Below are positions 1 to 11,693 of a stretch of DNA of 64,000 nucleotides, piece by piece. The stretch's first letter is position 1, and each line of letters opens with the position of its first letter. Position numbers and translations under genes: made by a program. Source of the DNA: Cyclaneusma minus (Eukaryota > Ascomycota > Leotiomycetes > Marthamycetales > Marthamycetaceae); contig JAKZHN010000061.1 of the NCBI GenBank assembly GCA_037179335.1, positions 21,001-85,000 of the forward strand. The letters are read 5' to 3'. The notes under the pieces are model-generated. The model was not told the DNA's origin. It saw only the letters and a list, made by a program, of their open reading frames with translations, and searched no databases.

Positions 1-1487
1 GTGAAAGTTTGTATGTCTGCAGGTCGCTCCAAGATATTTTAGCGTTGAAACTTGAAACTTGCTTCGAGACTCGGGTCTTGCCAAAATTAGAGGGTTGAAG
101 TGTTTTTTAGGTGGATTGAAAATGGATCGTCAAAGCATGGCTATCAGCTCTTCTAACCAAGATGACCAAGTATAGATGGCGTGAGTGAAGCAAGACAAAT
201 TGAACAGTGAAGCCACACTCAGAACTCGTTCATTTTGCGCTTCATCAAAAGCCTGCATTCCAACATAGATACATGTATTGCCAAGGTCTACCCCGCTCAC
301 ACTTTCGTCCTGCAGCCTCTCTAGCTTTTCGCTTCCGAGGATCCGAGAAGAGCGAGATTTTGCGAAAACGACACTTGATAGAAGCTAAAGATCGACTCGG
401 ACCTCTTTTCCCAGCCACCGAATCTCCGAGTTACTCTGAATACTTCCAACCACTTGGAATACTCCCAATTACTTGAAATATTCCGAGTTACTCTGATGTA
501 CGACAAGCAAATTCACCTTAAAAACTCCTCTCACATGTACAGACAGGGGTTCAAAGTGCTCGATCCCCACGTCCCACATTTGCCTTTCAAGCTGCAGGAC
601 GCAAGTGTGACTCAACTTCTTAGCCATGCTGTCTACAGAAAGGTTAATATAACGCATCTGGAGGCTAACACGACACGTCCAGGATTCACAGACAATCAAC
701 AAGATACCGCAGGAAAGAGACTTGCAGCAGTCTTGCGTGTGAAGTTGCTTCGAAATGCTCTCGGGACGGATTTTGAGAAAAGCTGTAAGAGTTTGGCTGC
801 TTGAGAGCCGCTTGAAGATGGCACATGTAGTGGATAGGATGTGGGGTGGAATGATTGCAAACGGTTTCTTGGAGCGATGAGAGATTGATTCATGTATCCT
901 GCCATCACCTCGAGAAGACGCGTCTCTAGTTCCCAGCTTGACTTCCAAGACACTCATCAGTCTGTTCCTAGACAGACACTCAACTTCAAGCCTTTCGGCG
1001 CCCAACGCTGCTGGATCGAGTTTGACATCTGACAAGCGTGTGATACTTGGACGCAGGCAGACACATTAGACATCCTTGGCTTCTCATCGCAGGATTGTCG
1101 CTCCTTCACCTCGCAAATCAAGCCCCAGGAGGGGAGGCGTAAGTTTTTTCGATATGCTGGTCGCTGATAACAGTAACTTCTGTTCAAGAATGTTAATCGA
1201 AAAAGACTTGAGCGTCGGACGCGTTTGGTGATTCAATTCTCGTACAAGTACTGCATAGCTCCCAGAAATCCAATATCCGACGTGATATAGTTTCCTTGAC
1301 AACTCCAAGTTCAAGCAGTCTCTCGCTGATACTCGATGTGAGCTGATACTCGCTCTCGCATCCCTCTCGCATGCCAAACCCAATCCGGCATAGCCTCCCG
1401 CAGGCGGTGTCCAAAACCACCCAATTGCTGCGCAGAACCTCTTGGCGCCTTCCCCAATTCACCCCGCTACGCGCATTTGGTGAAACC
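1..1487. other. Region without a supported gene
   Basis: Open frames here are short and show no family motif or consistent exon structure. The 3' part presumably holds the promoter and 5' UTR of the gene that starts at 1488. An in-frame upstream ATG at 1371 could extend that protein by 39 residues. Confidence 0.5.
430..500. repeat. Degenerate AT-rich minisatellite fragment
   Basis: About three degenerate copies of a unit like ACTTGGAATACTCCCAATT. It resembles the better preserved array at 41775-41970 and a decayed stretch near 43315-43430. Confidence 0.45.
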
Positions 1488-4400
1488 ATGGCTTCGTCGT
1501 CGTCGATGTCTGCTCCGCAACTTCTTGCAACACTCACCAACACCAACAACAGCGAAAACGCAAATCGCGAAAAATTCGACTATTACGCGAATTCGGGCGA
1601 CGATGCGTCGGGTTATGAGGAAGATGAAAGTCAAAGTGAAAGTGAAAGTGAAAGTGAGGATGATGATGAGGGATATGAGGAAGAGGAGGGAAGAGGGAAT
1701 ACGAAAAGTGGGGAGGGTAGTTGGTTGAGCAAGACGCGGGATGCGAGGGCGGCGTGGAGGGAGTTGGAGAGGGAGACGGATGAGGACTTGGCTGCGCATT
1801 TGTATAATGCGAAGGATTGGGATGGGAGGCAGAAGCGGAAGAAGAAGGTCAAGGGAGAGAAGGGAGAAAAGGTATGCAGGAGTTTACTGTTTCTTGAGTT
1901 TGCTGTTGTGTGAATTTGCGGTTTCTTGGAGGAGATGCGATTTCGTTTTTGGAGCAATGCTATTTCTCGGGCACAGTGATTCATGTTTGCTCGTTCATTT
2001 CATGTTTGCTTGTTCAATTCATATCTGCTGGCTCAGTTCATATCTGCTTGCTCAGTTCAGACTTTGCACATTCGATTGCTAACCGTCTGTGTTCTCCACC
2101 ACAGTACGAAGATGGCACAAAAGACACCCCCAAATCCTGGACCGCCTGGCCACTCCCACCCAACGAAGTCCCTCCCTTCACCTCACACCGTGAACCCCTC
2201 GCCGACATCACCCAATACTGCTCCAAATCCCGTCCCGGCTCACCCATCGCCAACTTCTCACAACAGGCCTCCAAATCTCGCCCCGCTTCACCAGTCACCA
2301 ACTCCTCACCCCCGGCCGACTCCTCACAACCCACCTCCAACCTCCACACCTCCAACCCCCTCTCCAACCTCGAAGACTCCATCTCCTACGAACTCCTCAA
2401 AGTCGACCGCCGCCAAAGAAAGGCTCGCAAACGCGAACTACGCCGCAAAGCCGCACAGGTCGAACGCGAAAAAGCGAAATGGCGAGTCATGATCCAGAAA
2501 TCCGAGGACGCTGCACGGAAGAAAGCACTGAAGCTTGCAGAAAGCGTGGAAAATAATGAAAGCACTGATGAGTTGGACGATCTGGATTCAGATGACGAAG
2601 ACGATGATGATGACGATGACGATGATGATGATGATGGGCCGGCGGTGAGTAATCAGGGGGAATGGCCGCATCCGACAAAGTGTCAGTCGGACTTGGCGAA
2701 TGAGGAGGAGGAGTTGGAGAGGATTGCGGAGGTGGGGGATAATGAGGAGAGTAGTGATGAGTATGAGGAGACGAGTGGGGATGAGGATGCGCAGCATGTG
2801 CATGAGAGGCCGGTGGATCTGGAGCATGTGCACAGAGATAAGGAAACACGCAGGATGTTGCCGGTGGCGAAGCAGATTATGGGGAAGGTTGATGGGTTGT
2901 TGGAGGCGTTGGGTACGTCGAGGGAGAATGCTGTGGCTAGCATTGTGCTTGAGAGTGGGAAGAAGAAGAGGAAGAGGGGTGAGGAGGAAGAGGAGGAAAA
3001 GTTTGAGAGGAGGCCAGAGCGGAAGAAGAAGAAGGAGGAGGCGTTGGCGAAGAGTGAGAAGTCAAAGAAGACGAAGAAGTCGGTGAAGATTGCAGAGGAA
3101 CCGGAGATGATTGAGAAGCCAAAGAAGAAGGAGAGGGTCCCGCTTGCTGAGCTGGACATTTCCGAAGTTCCTACTCCGCCGCCGAAGAATGGGCGTAGGA
3201 CACCACTCGAGCTTGAGACACCGGCGGCGCAGGCATTTTGGACCATGGCTGAGCAGTGGGAGGCCGAGGGGAAGAAGGCGAAAGCTGAGAAAGAAGCTGC
3301 GAAAGAAGCTGCGAAAGACTTGGGGGGAGAGTCGTCGTCCGCAGCTGCCAATTCTACCCAGTCCAAAGCTGCCGATATGTCGTCGTCGCTGCCTGGGTCG
3401 TCGCAAATGGCTCAATCATCGTCGACCGAAATGGCTCAATCATCCTCGATAGCTGCCAAGCTTGCAATGGAGAGTCATGAACCGGTTGTTGCGACGAGTG
3501 GGAAGCAGAAAAAAGTGAAAGCTTCAAATGGCGAGACGTCATCGGTCGCTGCATCACCACCTATGGCTCAATCATCTTCGACGGCTGATACATCGTCGGC
3601 GGCTCAATCGTCGTCCAAGACTCCCAAGTTCGTAGCGGAGAGTCTCGAGCCTGTTGCTTTGCCGAAGAAGAAAAAGAGGAAGGGTGACAAAGCCTTAGGT
3701 GGTGGTGAGTCGTCGCCGATGGCTCAATCATCGTCGACGACCGATGCATCATCGACGGCTGAACCATCGTCTACGGCTCCCAGGTTTGTAGCGGAAAGTC
3801 TGGAGCCAGTTGCGTTGCGGAAGAAGAAGAGGAAGAGTGAGAAAGACTCGGGTGGTGGTGAGTCGTCGCCGATGGCTCAATCATCGTCGACGGCTGGTAC
3901 ATCGTCTACGGCGCCCAAGTTTGTAGCGGAGAGTCTCGAGCCAATTCATTACTCCTCGAAGAAGAGGAAGAGAGAGAAGCAATCTGGCGGTGAGTCAGAG
4001 TCGAGGGCTGAATTGGAGTCAATGGCTGAATCGTCGTCGGTGGCTCAATCTTCGCCGATGGTTGTCAGATCCACCGTGACTGCATCATCCTCCATGGCCG
4101 CCAAATCTGCCGCGAAGGGGAAGAAGAAACCTACTGTTGTGACAGTGTCAGAGGGTGAGTCGTCGTCGGTGGCTGCCAAGCCTGGAGCGAACAAAAGACA
4201 ACCTCTTGCTGAATTGCCAGTGGCAGAATCATCACCGTCGACGGCTGCCAAGTCTGGAAAGTCCGCAGCTGTCAATGGATCCTCGCCGGCGTCTGCAAAT
4301 TCCCCCAAATTCTCAGCTGCCAGCGTATCATCATCGGCGTCTGCGACTTCCGCAAAGTCCTCAGAACCCGAGAAACCTGCCCTCACAAAGAACCTTTCAA

Positions 4401-5908
4401 GCCAAGTATCGTCCCCTCCCGCCGGTCCTTCTACAGCTCATGCACCAACCCTCCCCTCTTCCTCTCCACACGCCACATCGCAAGAAACGCTCACTGCGCC
4501 TTCTGGATCCAATGATGCCCCTGAATATGAGTACGACGAACTTGACGATCTCGATCTTGATGATCTCGATGAAATAGACGTTGGAGTGCAGATTGCGATG
4601 GAGGAATCTTTGGAGATGGCGAGAGCTAAGCAGAGGGAGATTGAGAAGGCTGAGAAAGCCGAGAAAGAGGAGAAGTCGAAGATGACTGAGGAGGTTGAAA
4701 AGCCCAAGAAGGTCAAGAAGTCGAAAGTGACTGAGAGTGCTGAGAAGCCCAAGGAAGTCACGAAGTCGAAGGTGGTTGAGGAGGTTGGAGAGGTTGGAGA
4801 GGTTGAGAAGCCTAAGAAGGCGAAGAAGTTGAAGGTTGTCGAAGATGCCGAGAAGCCAAAGGAGGTAATGAAGTCGAAGGTGACTGAGACTGCTGAGAAG
4901 CCAAAGGTGTCAGAGGAACGGGGTGGGACGGGAATCAGAGGTGGGCAGGCTTCGGATGCTTCATCATCTCCCACAATCCCTTCATCCTCTCCCACAATCC
5001 CAGACACCCAACCTCGCTACGAAAGTCCCACCAGTGCTCAACCCCAGAATCTCACTCCCACCAGTGCCCAGCCTCTGAACTCCACTCCCGCCAGTTCCAG
5101 CTCCTCAACCCCAAGCTCCACCACCGGCAAGACCAAACGTGGAGTCGGCCGGCCAAAAAAAGAAGAACGAGACATCCTCGAGCAACTGAGCCACGAAGAA
5201 GTAGAAGCCATCCTTAACGAAAAATTCGGCAGTCCGAAGGGGAAAGAGAAGGAGAAGAAGAAGATGGGGAGGCCGGCAAAAGCAGGGAATGACTATGGTG
5301 CGCTGGATGGGGAAAGTCCAGCAGAGAGGCTGTTGAGGATTAGTCGATTGCAGAAGAAACCGTTGAGGTTCTTTTTGGGTGAGGAAAAGTTTCCGAAGGG
5401 CGTTTATCGGAGGAAGGTTGATGTGAAGGGGAAGGGTAAAGCTGTGGACGAGGGGAAAGAGAAGGAGGTAATGGGCGAGGTGTTGAACGAGGTTGTAAAC
5501 GAGCTGATTGACGAAGACGACATCGAAGAATGGGAAGACGAAGCAGCACTCGCCCAAGCAATCGCCGAGAGTCGCCAAACCGCGAACAGACAAGCCGCAA
5601 ACAGACAAGCCCAGACCTGCATAGCAGAGAGCAGCAAAGTAAACGACAAAAACCAACGCTCAGCGAATGATGTCTTCAAGGGGTTCCGCGGCAGATCGTG
5701 TGCGAGGACGGACCAAGTGAAGAAGGCGAAGGAGCCGAAGAAGGCGGAGGAATTGCCGACGAGGGATTGGAGTGAGGTGCTGGGGCATGCGGCGTTGAGT
5801 GGATTTCCGAGGCATGTGGTGGAGAGGGCGCAGAGGAGGTGTGAGGAGCTTTTTAGGGAGAGGATGGTTTTGCATGGGTTGGGGGGGATGGGGTTGGGTG
5901 GTGGGTGA
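1488..5908 (+). CDS. RRN9: Rrn9-domain protein, RNA polymerase I upstream activating factor subunit
   Basis: Two exons, 1488-1871 and 2105-5908, joined in phase 0 over a 233-nt GTATGC...CACAG intron, give 1395 residues. The ATG at 1488 sits in ACCATGG, a better context than the upstream ATG at 1371. Rrn9 family signatures lie at both ends: LAAHLYNA just before the intron, PKSWTAWPLPP just after it, and WSEVLGHAALSGF followed by an RxxELF-like helix at the C-terminus. In yeast Rrn9 belongs to the upstream activating factor that recruits Pol I to rDNA. Between the signatures lie about 1100 residues of low complexity: acidic Asp/Glu runs, Lys-rich runs, roughly three copies of a 55-60 residue repeat with FVAESLEPVAL (about 3560-3990), EKPK-KSKVTE repeats (about 4690-4910) and an AT-hook-like VGRPKK (about 5141). 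Family members are usually much shorter. Assignment rests on remembered motifs. Confidence 0.72.
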
Positions 5909-7063
5909 CTGAGGGGTGGTTGGTGATTGGTGGTGGTTGGGGAGGGATGATGAATATGATTTGATAACTTTCTTGATATAGCATGATTTCACGAGCGCAT
6001 GATTTTTATGATGAGGATCTGGGATTCGAGGAGGGAGTTCAAAAGCGTGCGATATATCAATCAATGTATACTCGATTTCTTTTCTTCTCTAGGCTGCGGT
6101 CCTTGGAGGCGTGCGAAGGATACTGCTTCTCTGATCTCTCTAATTCAAGACTGATTTCTCTTCTTCTATAGATCGGAAGTTCCTCGAACGCGAGTTCGGC
6201 ATACGTGACTCTTTGGACTTTTTGCTCGACTTGGAAATGTGAAGACTAAAGTTCCTGCCAGAAGTTCAAGTGGGAAGCAGTAGAATTGATGTGTGATTTC
6301 TAGGTCACGAACCTCGACCGTATGCTCAGCATACTGCAATTTGTGAAACTTATTGCTTGGCTTCGACGCTCAAGATCAGATTGGAGATGACAGCTGACAG
6401 GTGACATGTGACATGTGCTTGCAGAATCGCTGGAACTCTAACAGATGCTTGCACTTGACCAGGTCTCTTGAGTTTTACTCGGCGACCAGTGAGTTTCTCA
6501 GTCTCTCGGAAAGTTTAAGGAGACGCGTTGCTTGTGCATCATGCAGGAGGCTGGACATGCAGACTACGCGTGTTTGGTTATCGAAACAGCAGAAGTCTAA
6601 GGTAGCCAGAGACGCGTCAATCCTTTGTAGAGTTGCCCCATGATGTCCAAACCTCACAATGCAGTTGAAAACGAGATATGATGTTGAAAACAGGGAGATT
6701 TACTGTTGAAGGAGACCTCACTCGAGATGGTGGTGGTGCTTCTCGTAGGGTAAATTGGTGGAGAGCCGGAGATTGTCGGTTGAGGCAAACTCAATTCGTG
6801 GTGTTGCGGCACTGCTCATCTGAGAGATACTTTGGATAGACTTGGCATGATGGCATGATCTTTTACACTTCAATGAGTGAAAGAGGGGCTGGCCCATCAC
6901 TTCAACTTCAAGTGCTGATTTCAAATTTCAATGACGGGATTTTACCACATACATTCACGACTCAGACCAGATCTCCAACATGACTGCTTCTTGGTATCAA
7001 CTCGCGTCATGGTGAGTAGAGCTCCGAGGTGGAATGTGTGCCTATCTTACAATCTATGATTGA
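5909..7063. other. Intergenic region
   Basis: No gene supported. The last 100 bases or so already resemble the exon-like part of the repeat monomers that follow. Confidence 0.5.
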
Positions 7064-7109
7064 GTAAGTATCCCATGTTCTTTTGGTTCTTGATCTCCAC
7101 CATGCTGTT

Positions 7110-7175
7110 CCTTTATGATGCCTGTTACGCACCCATCCAAACCTCCCATGCAGAAGGTGACCCTATCTGATCTCT
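7110..7175 (+). ncRNA. Intronic box C/D RNA candidate, unit 1
   Basis: Donor GTAAGT 7064; box C-like ATGATGC 7115; box D CTGA 7167; branch point GCTGAC 7226. The last box C base differs from RTGATGA, so this copy may be decayed. Confidence 0.4.
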
Positions 7176-7619
7176 CCCTCAGCCTTGGACCCAGCATCAT
7201 TATTTTTTTCAGTCTGTAGAGCTGAGCTGACGTTGACTGAGTTCTGAGGTGGAAAGTGTACCATGTCCAGCTTCACACCGGCCGAACTCATCGATGTGCC
7301 ACAAAACAGCCCATCCCTCTTCTCAGTCCCAAGCTTGATCTCGTCCGCACACATCGACGCGCAACAAGACTCACCTTACCCGCCCTCCGGCTTTCCACTT
7401 CGACCTTTCTTCTCCGTCTACGCTCCTACGTCTATTTCTCCCCCCCTGATTCCTTCTATGTCCACTTCCAACATCCTCCGAGCTTTATTGCACATTACTC
7501 CCTTCCGGAATTCCTTTTCTACCTCCCGTATGCCTTCATATCTCCACCTCATCCTGTATTTTCGGACACTCTATCTTGTATGTAGCCTCTTCTCAATAGT
7601 TCATCTCCAACATGCTGTT

Positions 7620-7681
7620 GTTACATGATGCCAGCGTCTTTTCCGAACCTCCCATGCGGAAGCCGGGTTTATCTGACTTTT
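7620..7681 (+). ncRNA. Intronic box C/D RNA candidate, unit 2
   Basis: Donor GTATGT 7578; box C-like ATGATGC 7625; box D CTGA 7673; branch point GCTGAC 7731. No clear D'/C' pair. Confidence 0.4.
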
Positions 7682-7964
7682 CCCTCAGCCTTGACATAGT
7701 ATTATTGCATATCTCATGTTGTGGAGTCGAGCTGACATGGACTACTGTCCGGAAGTGACTGGCCCGCGAATTCAGCTTCGAGCCGTTGGTTTACATGACC
7801 GAGTCGAACACACCCATCGACAACTTGTACCAAATCTCCAGCATGACTACTCTCATCACTTTGCGTGATGATGTGTGGAGCTTCTCCGATTAGGAATGCG
7901 TACCCATCTACCATCTAGTGAGTGGCCCCTTCTTAATAAGTTATCTCCAACATGCTGTCTCTAA

Positions 7965-8049
7965 GGTACATGATGATGCTTAATCCGCCATCCTAACATC
8001 CGATGCGGAATCTCTGCCGATCCACTCTGACTCACGGTGTCTGATATCT
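7965..8049 (+). ncRNA. Intronic box C/D RNA candidate, unit 3
   Basis: Donor GTGAGT 7918; box C ATGATGA 7970; box D CTGA 8041 (a second CTGA at 8027); branch point GCTGAC 8100. Confidence 0.45.
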
Positions 8050-8298
8050 CCCTTGCCCTTGAACCCAGCATTCTTTCTCTTTCTCGTCCTGGACGCAGCG
8101 CTGACATTGAGTACTGTAAGGAAGTGACCGGCTCGCTAGACCCTTCTAGCTGCTAGTTCATTGACAGGCTTCAATACACCAGGCACGGATCACTTCAGGA
8201 CGTGATGCGTGGAGCTCCGAGTGGGACTACGTACCCAGATATCTAGACACCTTAGTGAGTGGTCCTTTCTCAATAATCTTCACCTTCAGCATTCTGTT

Positions 8299-8363
8299 CC
8301 TACATGATGACGTCTTAGCCTATTCCGAACCTCCCATGCGGAAACAGGGGGTGTCTGACATCT
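8299..8363 (+). ncRNA. Intronic box C/D RNA candidate, unit 4
   Basis: Donor GTGAGT 8255; box C ATGATGA 8304; box D CTGA 8355; branch point GCTGAC 8414. The D' position reads CCGAA instead of CTGA. Confidence 0.45.
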
Positions 8364-8599
8364 CCCCCATCTTTGAACCCAGCATCGTTTCTGTTTCTCG
8401 TCCTGGAAGCGGAGCTGACATGGAGTATTGTACGAAAGTGGGCAGTTCACCGATCTGAGGCTTCAACACGCACTTGGACGAAGATTTCCAGATCTTCAGC
8501 ATGACTGGTCCCATCACCGTGTCATGGTGCGCGTAGCCCAAGTTAACATACGTATCTAGTAAGTAGTCTCTTTCCAACATTCTTTATCTCCAACATGCT

Positions 8600-8677
8600 G
8601 TTTCATGATGCTTCACCTTCGCAGCAAGCTTATCCTAACTTCCCATGCGGATTTCAAAACCTAGGTCTCTGATTTCT
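8600..8677 (+). ncRNA. Intronic box C/D RNA candidate, unit 5
   Basis: Donor GTAAGT 8559; box C-like ATGATGC 8605; box D CTGA 8669; branch point GCTGAC 8731. Confidence 0.4.
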
Positions 8678-8952
8678 CTCTCAGTCTTAAGCGTAGTATG
8701 ATTCTATATTTTTTTCGTCCGTGGACCTGAGCTGACATTGAGTACTATTCGGATATGCCCCGCCAGTGATTCTAAGCCGGCGCTTTCAACAAGGCTTCAA
8801 CACACACATCAAGGACTCGTAACAGATCTCTAGCATGACTGTTCCGCTCGCCCTTGCCTCATGATGAGCCGAGCTTCGACTGGAATCCGTATCTACACAT
8901 TTACCTTGGTAAGTAATCCATTCCTACGTGTCTTCATATCCACCACGCTGTT

Positions 8953-9057
8953 CATACATGATGCCTACGTTAGTGCGTATTGGCGACATACCCTAATGAC
9001 GGCTTGTCCTAACTCCCCATGCGGAATCTTAAACCCTAATTTCTCGCCCTGATCTGT
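8953..9057 (+). ncRNA. Intronic box C/D RNA candidate, unit 6
   Basis: Donor GTAAGT 8909; box C-like ATGATGC 8958; box D CTGA 9049; branch point GCTGAC 9109. The C-to-D distance is longer than in its neighbours. Confidence 0.38.
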
Positions 9058-9307
9058 CCACCAGCCCTGAGCGCAGTATGGTTTTCTATTTTTCGTCCGT
9101 GAAAATGAGCTGACGTCGTATACTGTACTTTACGGCAATAAGCGGTCCGCTATATCTAGCTGCTGGTTCTTGACGAGCTTTTGATACGAGCCGATATTTT
9201 CAGCATGAGTACTGCTATCACCTCGCATCATCGTGTGTTGTGGAGGCTCAAGTTGAATGCGTTCAGTAAGTACCCTTCTCAAGATTCTTAATCTCCAGTA
9301 TGCTGTT

Positions 9308-9370
9308 TCTACATGATGAAACCCAGGGGTGTCCGAACTTCCCATGTGGAACCGGGGTCTTCTGATTCCT
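9308..9370 (+). ncRNA. Intronic box C/D RNA candidate, unit 7
   Basis: Donor GTAAGT 9266; box C ATGATGA 9313; box D CTGA 9362; branch point GCTGAC 9423. D' appears as CCGAA. Confidence 0.45.
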
Positions 9371-9547
9371 CCTTCACCTTCGCTCGAGTCCAGCATTGCT
9401 TTCTTCTCATCCTGGACGCTGAGCTGACATTGAGTAATGCACGAAAGTGCTACTTCTAGCTCCTGGTTCTGCGTAAGATAACTCGCATCTAGTAAGTTTT
9501 CAACTTTTTTTAAAAAAATCAATGCTCTTGATTTCCCACAAGCTGTT

Positions 9548-9613
9548 TCTACATGATGATCATTGCTCCTCCTAACACTCCATGAGGAAGGTCGCGCTCG
9601 GGACCTGATTTCT
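9548..9613 (+). ncRNA. Intronic box C/D RNA candidate, unit 8
   Basis: Donor GTAAGT 9492 (61 nt before box C, longer than usual); box C ATGATGA 9553; box D CTGA 9605; branch point GCTGAC 9665. Confidence 0.42.
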
Positions 9614-9872
9614 CCATCAGCCATGCGTCCAGTATCGTTTCAATTTCTAGTCCTGTGGACCCGAGCTGACAGTGACGCTAAGTATCGTACGGAAGTGACC
9701 TGCTCGCCACTTCTAGCTACAGGCATCAATTACAGGTTTCAGTTTAGACTCGTACCAGACCTCCAGTATGACTACTCCCATAATCGAGTCATAGTGCGTG
9801 GAGCTCCGAGTTAGAATGCGTGCTCAGTAAGTAGTCCCTTCTCAATTTCCTCTCCAATAGACTGTTTCTACA

Positions 9873-9932
9873 TGTACGTGATGAAAGTGGCTAGTCCAAA
9901 CACCCCATGCGGAGGGCGCTTCCCTGAGTTTT
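9873..9932 (+). ncRNA. Intronic box C/D RNA candidate, unit 9
   Basis: Donor GTAAGT 9827; box C GTGATGA 9878, which fits the R of RTGATGA; box D CTGA 9924; branch point GCTGAC 9987. Confidence 0.42.
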
Positions 9933-10379
9933 CAATCAGCTTTGAACCTGGTATCGTTTTCAATTTCCTTGTCCTGTGGTGCAGGAGCTGACACCGAGTA
10001 CTACATCAAATCCAAGTTGAAATTGATCAAAACATGGAAAGTTGAAGCGACGACTATTGGGGATTGGAACTGGGCGAAACTGAGCTGGCTTTGAAGCGCG
10101 GATTTATGTGGGATAGAATCGAAGTGGCAGGTTGCAGCAGGTGTTGAGGTCGTTCCTGCATCGACGATGAGAAGCCCGCTCGCACTAGCGCGTTCCTGCT
10201 TCTTTCAACCAAGGTCACGCACACTCTTCGCAAACTTTTCTTTTCCCTCTTCTTTTTTCCGCTTCTTGTTGAGTTTCTCCCCTCTCACACAACACACCAT
10301 GCGGAGCAGTACTGCGAATTGCGACAGCGCTTTCTTTGAGTCTCCTCTTCTCAATCCGCCTTCGCCCTCAACATGCTGC

Positions 10380-10456
10380 TTCACATGATGACAAAAACCC
10401 ATCCAGTCCTGCCTAATCTCCACGTGGACAAGAAATTTATCGCATATCTGATTCTC
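10380..10456 (+). ncRNA. Intronic box C/D RNA candidate, unit 10
   Basis: Box C ATGATGA 10385; box D CTGA 10448; branch point GCTGAC 10500; acceptor CAG ending 10521. The expected donor near 10337 reads TTTGAGT, so the 5' splice site may be lost. Confidence 0.42.
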
Positions 10457-10798
10457 CCAGCCTTTCGCATACTTGGAGACTTTCCTTGTGTGGCGCTGAG
10501 CTGACACTGGACACTTGACAGAACCACAGCACGAAGTCTTCATCGTCCCATAAATGGCAGCCGCCAGCGCTCACAACCGTCTTGGCCGTCGCGCCATGTA
10601 TCCGACTGCCGGTAGTCTTCTCTCTTCGCATCTCTGCCATCCTCGACCTGCTGTGGACACTGGGCAGATATGCAGCGAATCTTGACACGACGACGTCATC
10701 GTCTTTGCGAGGCTCCTTGCCGCGAGTATCATGTCGTGGTTCTGAAGAGCTACGACTTGGAGCTCGTCTCGAGTAAGCAATCCATTCTACTTCTCTCT

Positions 10799-10851
10799 CA
10801 TGTATGATCAATCTTGCTATTACACATCCGAATTTCATGTACCTGATCCTC
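10799..10851 (+). ncRNA. Decayed intronic box C/D RNA, unit 11
   Basis: Donor GTAAGC 10773; box C remnant ATGATCA 10804; box D CTGA 10843; branch point GCTGAC 10902; acceptor CAG ending 10923. The following exon contains about five CAGACA microsatellite repeats (10921-10948). Confidence 0.35.
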
Positions 10852-11046
10852 TATCTCAGCATTTCGCACACGCCTTGTTTACTTTCTTTCTGCGGATCCC
10901 AGCTGACATCGGATGCTGAACAGACACAGACACAGACACAGACACAGACGTCTCGGCTTTCTCAGCTCGACGGTCTTTGCCGTCCACCATGGATCTCACT
11001 TCCGTAGGCGTTTCCCTCTCATCCCTGTCGCCCTTAACATGCTGTT

Positions 11047-11128
11047 CCGTATGATGATCAAAAATTTCCATATATATCTCCGAATCCCCATGTGGACTCT
11101 TAAGTTTTATCTCGTTAATCTGATTCTC
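11047..11128 (+). ncRNA. Intronic box C/D RNA candidate, unit 12
   Basis: Donor GTAGGC 11004; box C ATGATGA 11052; box D CTGA 11120; branch point GCTGAC 11176; acceptor CAG ending 11194. Confidence 0.45.
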
Positions 11129-11370
11129 CCTCAGCCTTTTCATGTTATCTCGATGACTCTTTAGGCGAAACTGGAGCTGACAGTGAACCATACAGGAGTG
11201 GCAGAATTATACCATCCGAGGGGGGGCAGTCCAGCCGATTTTTGAATGGCTAATACTATGTATCGGCAAGTTTTGTCCTCTGCTAATGCTCCCAGGGCTC
11301 CAACCTGCCATATCCATGGACTGTTCAGCTCCTCCGCTAGCCCAGACCTCTTCCGTCTTTTCTCCCTGGC

Positions 11371-11481
11371 GCAACATGATGAAAGCAACAAATATCCGAT
11401 AGCACAGACCTGTCCTGAATCCCCATGTTCAATGAATATGATCTTTTCGATCTCGCCCTCCTCCTTCCTTGTCTGAGAGCA
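11371..11481 (+). ncRNA. Box C/D RNA candidate antisense to 18S rRNA, unit 13
   Basis: Box C ATGATGA 11376 and D' CTGA 11415. The segment before D' (CACAGACCTGT, 11403-11413) is antisense to the 18S rRNA sequence ACAGGUCUGUG. The downstream box D is unclear: the expected site reads CTCG, and the next CTGA is at 11473. Branch point GCTGAC 11542, acceptor ending 11561. It is a sister copy of the next unit, which is better preserved. Confidence 0.55.
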
Positions 11482-11606
11482 GAAGGCTATGCACTTTTCC
11501 TGGAATCGAAGTTGACCTTGTGTCGAAGTGGGCGGTGAGATGCTGACTGAACTTACCACAGTCCTGACTTGTGAGTGTTTGACTTCCTTCATCCCCTTCT
11601 CGAGAC

Positions 11607-11693
11607 TCTACATGATGAGAGCAACAAATATTCATATCACAGACCTGTTCTGAATCTCAATGTTGACGAATATACATTTCAAATCTGACCCTT
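11607..11693 (+). ncRNA. Box C/D snoRNA with 14-nt antisense to 18S rRNA, unit 14 (snR57-like target)
   Basis: A complete C/D architecture: box C ATGATGA 11612, D' CTGA 11650, C' TGACGA 11664, D CTGA 11685. It sits in a predicted intron with donor GTGAGT 11571, branch point GCTGAC 11744 and TAG ending 11764. The 14 bases before D' (ATCACAGACCTGTT, 11636-11649) are perfectly complementary to 18S AACAGGUCUGUGAU, recalled from memory. By the N+5 rule the methylated base would be the first G of AACAGG. I believe this is the region of the yeast snR57 site, but the number should be checked. Confidence 0.75.

Noticed and set aside
2487..3415. Long minus-strand frames opposite the Rrn9-like gene
   Set aside because: They are shadows of low-complexity codons (Ser/Phe runs opposite Glu/Lys runs).
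7256..7628. Overlapping plus-strand open frames of about 110-120 codons
   Set aside because: They lie inside the repeat monomers in two frames at once and are not preserved in sister monomers.
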